64,000 nt of DNA from the NCBI GenBank assembly GCA_016719135.1, contig JADKAV010000001.1:62001-126000 (forward strand), read 5' to 3'. Origin of the DNA: Micrococcales bacterium. GTDB taxonomy: Bacteria > Actinomycetota > Actinomycetes > S36-B12 > UBA10799. Below the pieces are notes generated by a model that was given only the letters and a program-made list of their open reading frames with translations, was not told where the DNA came from and did no database searches. The first letter of the stretch is position 1; each line of letters begins with the position of its first letter. Shown here in pieces: positions 1-8,885 of this stretch. Position numbers and translations under genes: made by a program.

Positions 1-1201
1 CCCGCACCGAGCGCACCGACATCACGGCGCCGCAGCCACCGCGTTCCTCCCCCCAGCCTTGGCCCGGTACATCGCCTCGTCAGCCCGGGCGATCACGACA
101 TCCGGTTGCTCGCCTTCCTGCAAGAGGGTCACCCCTGCGGACAGGTGGATCTGCAACACGTCACTTCCGATCGTCAGCGGTTGTTCGACAGCACGCCGAA
201 TCTTGTCCGCGATTGCGACCGCTTCCTCGATGCTGTGGATGCCGTCGAGCACCACGAGGAATTCGTCGCCTCCCATGCGGGCGATGAGGTCGGCGTCACG
301 TGTGGCACCCCGGATTCGACGTGCCGTTTCCCGCAGAATCGCATCTCCGACAGCATGACCGCGGGAGTCGTTGATGCCTTTGAAGTGATCCACATCGCAG
401 AACACAACGGCTGACTCGGCGCCCGGGCGACGCCTGGCGTGAGCCATCCTGGCCAGCCGCCGGAGGGCTTCGTCGCGTTTCAAAGCGCCGGTCAAGTCAT
501 CGATCGTTGCTTGCCGCGTGAGTTCGTTCTCCCGTGCGATGACGTCCTCGATCGTGCGGAACGTGCACACCGTCTCCCGCTCGACCCCATGAGGATCAGG
601 AACGAGGCTAGCCCGCATCTCGACCCATCGGTAGGTACCGTCACGGTGTTTGAGTCGTGTGCGGTGCACGCCGGCGCGGGCGACTGCTCCCCGCCACGCA
701 CGCATCGCCTGCGCATCATCTGGATGGACGAAGTCCTCGGGGCCCCGCTGGATCCAGTGCTCCGGACGCCAGCCAAGCATCCGCGACAACGACGGCGAGA
801 TCCACTCGACCACTTCATTGCGGGTGAGCAGGACGACGTCCGAAGCATTCTCGGCCAGCAGCCGGAACCTGGCTTCGGATGCGCTGAGTTGCTGAGCGTA
901 CTCGACACGCTCGGTGACATCGCGCCATGTGAAACTCAAAGAGTCGCCGACCTTGGTTCCCCGAATGTCGAAATGCCGTGGCTCGGCGAGGATCTCATGG
1001 GGATACACATAGTCGTCGAGGATCAGCGGCTCCCCGGTGTCAACGGCGTGACAGTACTGGTCGAACAGTCCGCTGCCCCGATGACCGGGGAGCAACTGCA
1101 TCACAGTGGCGCCGACTAGCTGTTCGCGCGACAGTTGGTTGTAGGCACAGGCAGCGTCGTTCGCGTCGGTGTAGATGAAGTCCACGATGGCCCCTGATTC
1201 A

Positions 1202-2699
<1,498 letters not shown>

Positions 2700-3611
2700 C
2701 TAATCGACGTCCGGGCCGCATACCCCGGTGTCGCAGCACAACGCCGGCTCAACCACCTGGATGACCGACACTGCGGGCCGCGGTTCGCCGCCGGGTTTCA
2801 CCGCCCGGATCGCCGCTGACCTGATGACCCCGTCCAGGCTGGCGATGGCCGCGCTCACGTCCAGGCCTGCTGGCATGTCGGATTCGGGTAGCCCTGATAC
2901 CAGTTCTTCCAACGAGGCCCGTTCGAAGACCTGCGTCGGGTCCACGGACACGTCGTCGAACCCAGCGGCGGTCAGCCCCGCGACGCAGTCCGTCTCGGTG
3001 AGCGCTCCGCTGATGCAGCCGGTCCACAGGGCGGTGATGGTGGCGAGCTCCTCGGGCAGTGGGCGGCTCAGCACCACGTCCGACACGGCCAGCCGGCCAC
3101 CGGGTTTCAGCACACGCAATGCTTCGGCGAAGACCCGGTTCTTGTCCCCGGACAGGTTGATCACACAGTTGGAGATGATCACGTCGACACAGTTGTCCGG
3201 CAGGGGAATCTCCTCGATGTGGCCTTTCAGGAACTCCACGTTCGACACCCCGGCCTTGGCTTGGTTGTCTCGGGCCAGCGCCAACATTTCGTCGGTCATG
3301 TCCAGTCCGTAGGCTTTGCCGGTCGGTCCGACGCGTTGCGCCGACAACAGCACGTCGATCCCCCCGCCGGAGCCCAGGTCGAGGACGATTTCGCCGGGCT
3401 GCAGATCGGCCAGGACGGTTGGGTTCCCGCAGCCCAGCGAAGCGATGATCGCCTCCTCGGGCAGCAGCGACTTCGTGGAGTCGTCGTACTGCGACCCGCC
3501 GAAGACGCTTGAGTCGTCCAACGGCGTCGAGCAGCACGACGCGGACTGCGCCGCGGCGGCGTACCGTGCCCGCACGCTCTGCCGAACCTGCTCCACTTGG
3601 GTGTCATTCAC
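2700..3611 (-). CDS. arsM: Arsenite S-adenosylmethionine methyltransferase
   Basis: Methylates As(III) using SAM, in the cytoplasm. The protein has 303 residues from a GTG with an AAAGGA ribosome site. It has a class I methyltransferase fold with SAM motif DLGSGGGID (78-86), followed by GLDMTDEML. The cysteines expected for arsenite binding are Cys61 (SLGCGNP), Cys149 (SNCVINL) and Cys199 (TGCISGAL), with an additional pair Cys26-Cys27. The C-terminus carries an extra cluster, CCDTGVCG, that could bind or deliver arsenite. It is the last gene of the leftward acr3-arsC-arsM unit, 87 bp after arsC, and is probably repressed by the divergent ArsR. Confidence 0.93.
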   Translation of the reverse strand: MNDTQVEQVRQSVRARYAAAAQSASCCSTPLDDSSVFGGSQYDDSTKSLLPEEAIIASLGCGNPTVLADLQPGEIVLDLGSGGGIDVLLSAQRVGPTGKAYGLDMTDEMLALARDNQAKAGVSNVEFLKGHIEEIPLPDNCVDVIISNCVINLSGDKNRVFAEALRVLKPGGRLAVSDVVLSRPLPEELATITALWTGCISGALTETDCVAGLTAAGFDDVSVDPTQVFERASLEELVSGLPESDMPAGLDVSAAIASLDGVIRSAAIRAVKPGGEPRPAVSVIQVVEPALCCDTGVCGPDVD

Positions 3612-3698
3612 GAGGTTGTCCTTTCACAGTGATGCCGCCGTTTTGGTAGGCAAGGGATGTCAAGAGTCCAGCGCCGGGGATCACCACGGGGTACCCGG

Positions 3699-4118
3699 TC
3701 ACGGCGTCGCATTCTCAGGGGCGATCTCCGCGATCAATGCTTCGATACGCGCACGGATCTCGTCGCGGATCGGCCGGACCGCTGCCACACCCTGGCCGGC
3801 CGGGTCCTCCAACGTCCAGTCCTCGTAGCGTTTCCCAGGGAAGATCGGACAGGCATCACCGCAGCCCATCGTGATGACCACATCGGACTCCTTGACGGCC
3901 TCGGTGGTCAGCACTTTCGGCACTTCTGCGGAGATGTCGATGCCTTCTTCGGCCAGGGCTGCCACAACAGCTGGGTTGACTGTGTCGGCGGGCGCGGACC
4001 CGGCCGAGCGGACCTCGACCCGGTCGCCTGCCAGGTGGGTCAGGTACGCGGCGGCCATCTGAGATCGGCCTGCATTGTGCACGCACACGAACAGCACGGA
4101 CGGCTTGGTGATGGTCAT
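3699..4118 (-). CDS. arsC: Arsenate reductase, low-molecular-weight phosphatase type
   Basis: Reduces As(V) to As(III) for export by Acr3. The protein has 139 residues. The P-loop VCVHNAGRS holds the nucleophile Cys12. Cys86 and Cys90 (MGCGDACP) are the likely redox partners, and Asp105 in EDPAGQ is the general acid. The ATG overlaps the acr3 stop (ATGA), so translation is coupled; a longer in-frame reading upstream only runs through acr3 sequence. In actinobacteria this family takes electrons from thioredoxin or from mycothiol/mycoredoxin; the sequence alone does not decide which. Confidence 0.93.
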   Translation of the reverse strand: MTITKPSVLFVCVHNAGRSQMAAAYLTHLAGDRVEVRSAGSAPADTVNPAVVAALAEEGIDISAEVPKVLTTEAVKESDVVITMGCGDACPIFPGKRYEDWTLEDPAGQGVAAVRPIRDEIRARIEALIAEIAPENATP

Positions 4119-5209
4119 GCTCTCTCCATATCGGCGGCATTGGTGGTGAACAGGCGTTTGCGCAGCCACAGGGACACGTAGACCAGCCCGACGAGGGCGG
4201 GCACCTCGATGAGCGGGCCGATCGTCCCGGCCAGCGCCTGACCGCTGGTGACGCCCCACACACCGATGGATACGGCGATCGCCAGCTCGAAGTTGTTCCC
4301 GGCCGCGGTGAATGCCATCGTCGCGGTCTTCGGGTAGTTCAGCCCGATCGCGCGGGCGGAGAAGAACGCTGCGAACCACATGATCGCGAAGTAGACCAGC
4401 AGCGGCACCGCGATGCGGATCACCGCCAACGGCTCAGATGTGATGCGTTCGCCCTGCAGCGCAAACATCACAACGATCGTGAACAGCAGCCCGTAGAGAG
4501 CGACCGGTGAAATGCGGGGCAGGAATGTTTCGGTGTACCAGGTGTCGCCTTTGCGGGCGATCCCGATACGGCGCGTGATGTATCCAGCGACCAGTGGGAT
4601 GCCAAGGAAGATGAGGACACTCTTGGTGATCGACCAGGTAGAGAACTGCGCGTCGGCGGTCTGCCATCCCAGCCAACTCGGAAGGATCTGCAGGTAGAAG
4701 ACGCCGAGCGCGGCGTAGGCGACGATCTGAAACAGTGAGTTGATTGCCACCAGCACCGCCGCGGCCTCCCGGTCGCCGCAGGCCAGGTCGTTCCAGATGA
4801 GGACCATCGCGATGCATCTGGCGAGTCCGACGACGATCAGGCCGGTGCGGAACTCCGGCTGGTCGGGCAGGAACGTCCACGCGAGGAAGAACATCAACGC
4901 AGGGCCGATGATCCAGTTCAGGAGCAGGGACAGACCAAGGAGCTTCCGGTCGCCGGTGATGTGGCCGATTTCTTCGTAGCGGACTTTGGCCAGCACGGGG
5001 TACATCATCGCGAGCAACCCGAGCGCGATCGGGATGCTGGTCCCTTCGATCTCTCCGGCGCCGAGCACGTCCTGCACACCTGGCCAAAGACGGCCCAGCA
5101 GCAGCCCCCCGAGCATCGCCGCGCCGATCCACAACGGCAGCCAGCGGTCCAACAGCGACAGTCGTTGCAGAACCGCGGATTCCATCTGGTCCGTCTGCTG
5201 CTTACTCAC
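4115..5209 (-). CDS. acr3: Arsenite efflux permease, ACR3 family
   Basis: Membrane exporter of arsenite, 364 residues, with about ten hydrophobic segments. The family's essential cysteine is present as Cys132 in GLARCIAMVLIWN, with a second at Cys144 (LACGD). The C-terminal half has the conserved AAGNNFELAIA stretch found in this family. The start is a GTG with GAGGG upstream. It is the first gene of the leftward unit, and its stop overlaps the arsC start. The promoter lies in the divergent region shared with arsR. Confidence 0.93.
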   Translation of the reverse strand: MSKQQTDQMESAVLQRLSLLDRWLPLWIGAAMLGGLLLGRLWPGVQDVLGAGEIEGTSIPIALGLLAMMYPVLAKVRYEEIGHITGDRKLLGLSLLLNWIIGPALMFFLAWTFLPDQPEFRTGLIVVGLARCIAMVLIWNDLACGDREAAAVLVAINSLFQIVAYAALGVFYLQILPSWLGWQTADAQFSTWSITKSVLIFLGIPLVAGYITRRIGIARKGDTWYTETFLPRISPVALYGLLFTIVVMFALQGERITSEPLAVIRIAVPLLVYFAIMWFAAFFSARAIGLNYPKTATMAFTAAGNNFELAIAVSIGVWGVTSGQALAGTIGPLIEVPALVGLVYVSLWLRKRLFTTNAADMERA

Positions 5210-5231
5210 GTACCCTCACTCGCATCGATGC

Positions 5232-5275
5232 TTGTCAATACGAACAGTACTCACCTATATTGATGGGAGTCAATA
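5232..5275. promoter_or_regulatory. Divergent acr3/arsR promoters with ArsR operator
   Basis: A perfect inverted repeat TATTGA-N6-TCAATA lies at 5258-5275, and an extra TCAATA half-site at 5235-5240. For arsR (plus strand), TTGTCA (5232-5237) and TATATT (5256-5261) are spaced 18 bp. For acr3 (minus strand), TTGACT (complement of 5268-5273) and TACTGT (complement of 5244-5249) are also spaced 18 bp. Both promoters therefore overlap the palindrome, as expected when ArsR represses both directions and As(III) relieves repression. Confidence 0.7.
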
Positions 5276-5300
5276 CAGATCAGTGGAAAGGGGCCGTGAC

Positions 5301-5633
5301 GTGGCCGACACCATCGCCCCGGCTGACGTGACCGCGTGCTGCGCCAGCGGCCTCACATTCCCCATCGACCGCGCCGACGCAGAGAACCTGGCCAAGATCC
5401 TCAAAGCTGTGGCTGAGCCCGCCCGCCTGCAACTGCTGGCCCTGATCCGGTCGGCCGGCGAACGCTGCGCCTGCGACCTGACCGAACCCGTCGGCCTGTC
5501 CCAACCCACCGTGAGCCACCACCTGAAAGTTCTCACCGACGCCGGACTCATCACCCGCGAACAGCGCGGCCAATGGGCCTGGTTCCACGCCAACGAGGAC
5601 CGCATCCGCGACCTCGCCCGACTCTTCGACTGA
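5301..5633 (+). CDS. arsR: Arsenical resistance repressor, ArsR/SmtB family
   Basis: Winged-helix repressor of 110 residues that should dissociate from DNA on binding As(III). The metal site is visible as ERCACDL in the usual ArsR position, with an extra N-terminal Cys-Cys pair (TACCAS). The recognition helix region is SQPTVSHHLKVL. I chose the GTG at 5301 because GGAAAGG sits about 9 nt upstream; an in-frame GTG at 5283 would add six residues. It is transcribed divergently from acr3 across a TATTGA/TCAATA palindrome. Confidence 0.92.
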   Translation: MADTIAPADVTACCASGLTFPIDRADAENLAKILKAVAEPARLQLLALIRSAGERCACDLTEPVGLSQPTVSHHLKVLTDAGLITREQRGQWAWFHANEDRIRDLARLFD

Positions 5634-5944
5634 ACTCGGTCGTCGTGGGGTAGACATACCCGGCGTCCTTCTTCGCAGGGCACGTTCGAATTGCGGGAGT
5701 TGCGGGACCGAAGTTGATGCGTTCGGCTGGCGCCCAGGCATCAGTGGTGGGCACAACCAACCGCTTCCGAGATGACCATTCGGTGAGGATCCGACCAGGG
5801 TCGTCCTCACACGGAACGCACAGAACAGCGCCGGGGTGAGCGGCCGCCTCCGGTGACCTGAGCAGGAGGCCTGTCCACAACGGTGCCGGGAGCCGTCGGC
5901 CGCCTCCGGCGGCCTCCTCCCGATTCCCGCCGTGTCAACCCCGA

Positions 5945-5988
5945 ACAACGAGAAAGACCCCCAAAGCCTTGGGGGTCTTTCTCGTTGT
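5945..5988 (-). terminator. Second (distal) copy of the ssrA terminator hairpin
   Basis: A perfect 20-bp stem with a 4-nt loop, identical to the proximal terminator 110 bp away. Because it is a near-perfect dyad it could act on both strands, so it could also stop arsR transcripts arriving from the left. Confidence 0.8.
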
Positions 5989-6054
5989 GGAGGTGCCGGG
6001 AGCCGTCGGCCACCTCCGGCGGCCTCCTCCCGATTCCCGCCGTGTCAACCCCGA

Positions 6055-6098
6055 ACAACGAGAAAGACCCCCAAAGCCTTGGGGGTCTTTCTCGTTGT
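6055..6098 (-). terminator. ssrA intrinsic terminator
   Basis: A perfect 20-bp inverted repeat with loop AGCC, whose outer end abuts the discriminator base of tmRNA at 6098. On the minus strand the stem ends in a T-rich TTTCTCGTTGTT. It is the proximal copy of the duplicated terminator. Confidence 0.85.
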
Positions 6099-6460
6099 GG
6101 AGGTGCCGGGAATCGAACCCGGGTCCAACGGTACAAATCGGAGCATTCTCCGGGCGCAGTCGCTGTGTGGTGCATTCAGCCTGGCGGGTTTGTGCGACCC
6201 ATCCGCCAACACGGCCTACATCACTGTTGGAGTCCCTCACGCCCCCGTGACCGGGGCGCTCAGCAAGCCTTCTAGATGACGCCGGGATCTACGGGGAAGG
6301 CACCCGTAGGCCGACGGACTCACGCTCGCTTAGGCAGCGAGGGCGAAGTCAGTGCGATTAGTATCGGCACTTGTGTTTTTGACGGATCGTTATTGAGATA
6401 ACCGTCATCCTCAGCCCGCTTCTCTCGTCAGCACATCCGCTGTCGAAACCGTTCACCCCC
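6098..6460 (-). ncRNA. ssrA: Transfer-messenger RNA (tmRNA)
   Basis: One-piece tmRNA of 363 nt that rescues stalled ribosomes with SmpB. The 5' end GGGGGTG pairs with the 3' CACCTCC to form a 7-bp acceptor stem, followed by the conserved GAACGGTTTCGACAG. The T-arm GGGTTCGATTCCCGG is intact. The tag frame at 6368-6330 encodes ADTNRTDFALAA followed by TAA, a typical actinobacterial degradation tag ending in ALAA. CCA is not encoded. A perfect 20-bp terminator hairpin abuts the 3' end. smpB lies about 7.7 kb away, an unusually large separation. Confidence 0.96.
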
Positions 6461-6553
6461 TGTTGAGTTGTACTTGCCACAGTACGGCGCCCGCAGGCAC
6501 CGTTCTAGTAGGTTTAACGCCCACCACGGGTGCGGGTATTCCACACTGGACTC

Positions 6554-8005
6554 ATGAGCACCGATTTCGATGTCGTCGTGGTCGGCGCGGGCCTGTCCGG
6601 GATCGACGCCGGATACCGGTTGCAGACGCTGTGCCCCGACAAGACCTACACAATCCTCGAGGCCCGGCAGGAAATGGGTGGTACGTGGGATCTGTTCCGA
6701 TATCCCGGCATCCGTTCGGACTCCGACCTGTTCACTTTCGGCTTCCAGTTCAAGCCGTGGACCGACGAAATGGCACTGGCCGACGGGCCTGCGATCAAGC
6801 GGTACATCGAGGACACCGCCGCCGAGTTCGGCATCGACAAGCACATCCAGTTCAACAGTCGCGTGAGCCGCGCCGCCTTCGACACCAGCTCGTCGACGTG
6901 GACGTTGACGCTGGACGACGCACGCACAGTGACGTGCAATTTCCTTTACTCATGTGCCGGCTACTACAGCTACGACGAGGGCTACCTACCCGACTTCCCT
7001 GGCATCGACGACTTCGAGGGCACGGTGGTCCATCCGCAGTTCTGGCCCGATGGCCTGGATTACACGGGCAAGCGAGTGGTTGTGATCGGCTCAGGCGCGA
7101 CTGCGGTGACCCTGATCCCGGCGATGGCCCCTGATGTCGAGCACATCACGATGCTGCAGCGTTCACCGACGTGGATCAGCCCTCTGCCCCGCACCGACCC
7201 GTTGGCCGATGTGGCCCGCAAATACCTACCGCCCAGAACTGCGCACCGGCTGATCCGCGCGAAGAACATCGGCCTCAGCACCGCGTTCTACCAATTCAGC
7301 CGCCGATTCCCCAAACAGGCAGGCAAGTTGCTCAGGAACCTCGCGGTGAAGGAACTCGCAGACGAGCAAGCGGTCGCTGAACACTTCACACCCACGTACA
7401 ACGTCTGGGATCAGCGCGTCTGCGTCGCTCCGGACGGGGACCTTTTCGCGGCCATCAAATCGGGTAAGGCCGAAGTGGTCACCGATCACATCGACACGAT
7501 CGTGGCCGAGGGCATCCGCGTGAAGTCCGGGCGCCTGCTGGAAGCCGACATCATCGTGACCGCCACCGGCCTCAAACTCGAGCCGGCCGGCGGAATCGTG
7601 CCCGTGGTGGATGGCGCGGCAGTCTCGATCCACGACCAGTTCGTCCTGCTCGGTGCGATGATCACCGGCATCCCCAATTTCGCGATGGCGGTCGGCTACA
7701 CCAACGCCTCGTGGACACTGCGTGCGGATCTCACCTCGAGGCTGGTCTGCAAGGTTCTCACCTGGATGGACGAGCAAGGCTATGCCTCGGTCGTACCGCA
7801 GCCCCGACAGACCCTCGACCCGCAGCCGCTGCTCGGCCTCAAGTCCGGCTACATCGAGCGAGCCTCGCAACTCCTCCCCCAACAAGGTCGCCACGCGCCA
7901 TGGCGCATGCGTCAGAACTACGTCCTGGACGTGGCGACGACCCTGCGCACCGACCTCGGCAAGCACCTGCGCGGGACACCGAAGCGGAGCGCGGCAAGGG
8001 TCTGA
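6554..8005 (+). CDS. Flavin monooxygenase of the Baeyer-Villiger type, EthA-like
   Basis: Soluble FAD/NADPH monooxygenase of 483 residues that should oxidise ketones or soft heteroatoms. It has the N-terminal FAD motif GAGLSG (11-16), the Baeyer-Villiger fingerprint FEGTVVHPQFWP (about 154-165) and a second Rossmann motif GSGATA near 179. Long stretches match what I remember of M. tuberculosis EthA, including GGTWDLFRYPGIRSDSD and VGYTNASWTL, and the length is close (EthA is 489). I chose ATG 6554, where homology starts. The physiological substrate is unknown. An EthR-type regulator is not adjacent; the divergent neighbour is ssrA. Confidence 0.88.
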   Translation: MSTDFDVVVVGAGLSGIDAGYRLQTLCPDKTYTILEARQEMGGTWDLFRYPGIRSDSDLFTFGFQFKPWTDEMALADGPAIKRYIEDTAAEFGIDKHIQFNSRVSRAAFDTSSSTWTLTLDDARTVTCNFLYSCAGYYSYDEGYLPDFPGIDDFEGTVVHPQFWPDGLDYTGKRVVVIGSGATAVTLIPAMAPDVEHITMLQRSPTWISPLPRTDPLADVARKYLPPRTAHRLIRAKNIGLSTAFYQFSRRFPKQAGKLLRNLAVKELADEQAVAEHFTPTYNVWDQRVCVAPDGDLFAAIKSGKAEVVTDHIDTIVAEGIRVKSGRLLEADIIVTATGLKLEPAGGIVPVVDGAAVSIHDQFVLLGAMITGIPNFAMAVGYTNASWTLRADLTSRLVCKVLTWMDEQGYASVVPQPRQTLDPQPLLGLKSGYIERASQLLPQQGRHAPWRMRQNYVLDVATTLRTDLGKHLRGTPKRSAARV

Positions 8006-8093
8006 CGCTCCTTGAGGCACTCGGACCGCATGGCAGTACGCACATGCACCTCAACGGCCACCCGCCCCCTACAATGGAACTGAGGTGGTTGGC

Positions 8094-8864
8094 ATGCCCA
8101 AACGCATGGTGTTCGGTGACGACGGCTCTCCCGGGGCGGATTCTGCCTGGTTGTGGATCAACAGCCACGACTGGCCGGGCTGGACGATTGAAGTGCTCAT
8201 AGCCCTCGATGGAAAGAACAAACAACAGCCCGCGAGCAGATCTCTTCTGCGTCCGCAAGTAGCCGATGGCCTCACCGAGGACGTCGTACAGGCTGATCCT
8301 CGCTACGCGCTGCACACTCGAGCCGTCCTGCGTGACCTGGTGGTTGTCGGCACCCGGGGGCAGGGGCTGCTCAAGGCCCTGCGTCTCGGCAGTACCGCCG
8401 AGTGGCTGATGCATGAACCGGCGGCCCCGACGGTGTTCGTGCGCGGGGGGCGTCGCACGCAACGCATCGTGCTGGCCCACGACGGTTCGGCTGATGCGCG
8501 AGCGGCTGAGGACGCGTTGCTGCAGATGCCGTGGATCAGTTCTGCAGAGGTTCTCGTGGTATCGGTCTCGGACCACCAGACCCAGGCCGATCCTGTGATC
8601 GAGGCGGCGGTGGCCCGCATGCAAGGTCACGTCGGTGCGGTCCATGCGAAGGTGCTGGCCCCGACCGACCTCGAGGTCTTCTACCGGCCTCGCGACCTCA
8701 TCCTGAACGTCCTCAAGGACTGGAACGCGGATCTGATCGCGATGGGCAGTCGCGGCGTGAGCGCATGGGAGTCGGCCAACGAAGTCGGTTTGCGGCGGGC
8801 CGGTTCCAATGCCAGCGCCATCGCCCACCACGCGCCCTGCTCAGTGCTGCTCGCCAAGGCGTAG
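8094..8864 (+). CDS. Tandem-domain universal stress protein
   Basis: Protein of 256 residues with two UspA domains. The first domain carries an ATP-binding loop like GTRGQG followed nine residues later by GST; the second has GSRGVS with a more degenerate continuation before SVLLAKA. The ATG at 8094 is preceded by GAGGTGG. The gene lies 21 bp upstream of a CtpF-like ATPase. In M. tuberculosis the adjacent genes Rv1996 (USP) and Rv1997 (ctpF) have the same order and belong to the hypoxia/NO regulon, so a shared stress function is inferred here. Confidence 0.88.
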   Translation: MPKRMVFGDDGSPGADSAWLWINSHDWPGWTIEVLIALDGKNKQQPASRSLLRPQVADGLTEDVVQADPRYALHTRAVLRDLVVVGTRGQGLLKALRLGSTAEWLMHEPAAPTVFVRGGRRTQRIVLAHDGSADARAAEDALLQMPWISSAEVLVVSVSDHQTQADPVIEAAVARMQGHVGAVHAKVLAPTDLEVFYRPRDLILNVLKDWNADLIAMGSRGVSAWESANEVGLRRAGSNASAIAHHAPCSVLLAKA

Positions 8865-8885
8865 CAGTGAAGGAGAGGCCCAGAC

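Larger units (their letters stand above)
5882..6101. repeat. Two tandem 110-bp repeats covering the ssrA terminator
   Basis: Two adjoining 110-bp copies (5882-5991 and 5992-6101) differ at one base (G at 5902, A at 6012). Each contains a GTGCCGGGAGCC start, a GC-rich middle and a 20-bp perfect terminator stem. The repeat ends in the same TGGAGGTGCCGGGA that forms the 3' acceptor end of ssrA at 6098-6111, so the duplication began inside the end of the RNA gene. The 248 bp between arsR and this repeat (5634-5881) hold no gene I recognise. Confidence 0.95.

Noticed and set aside
5634..5881. Minus-strand open frame between arsR and the repeats
   Set aside because: It starts inside the repeat edge and runs on as antisense of arsR; the part outside arsR has no recognisable domain.
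6098..6111. Phage/island attachment site at the tmRNA 3' end
   Set aside because: The repeated stretch covers only the last 14 nt of the gene and is part of a local tandem duplication; no distant copy or integrase is visible in this window.
5932..6279. Small plus-strand frames repeating across the 110-bp duplication and ssrA
   Set aside because: They translate terminator stems and tmRNA sequence; the repeated peptide is a by-product of the DNA repeat.
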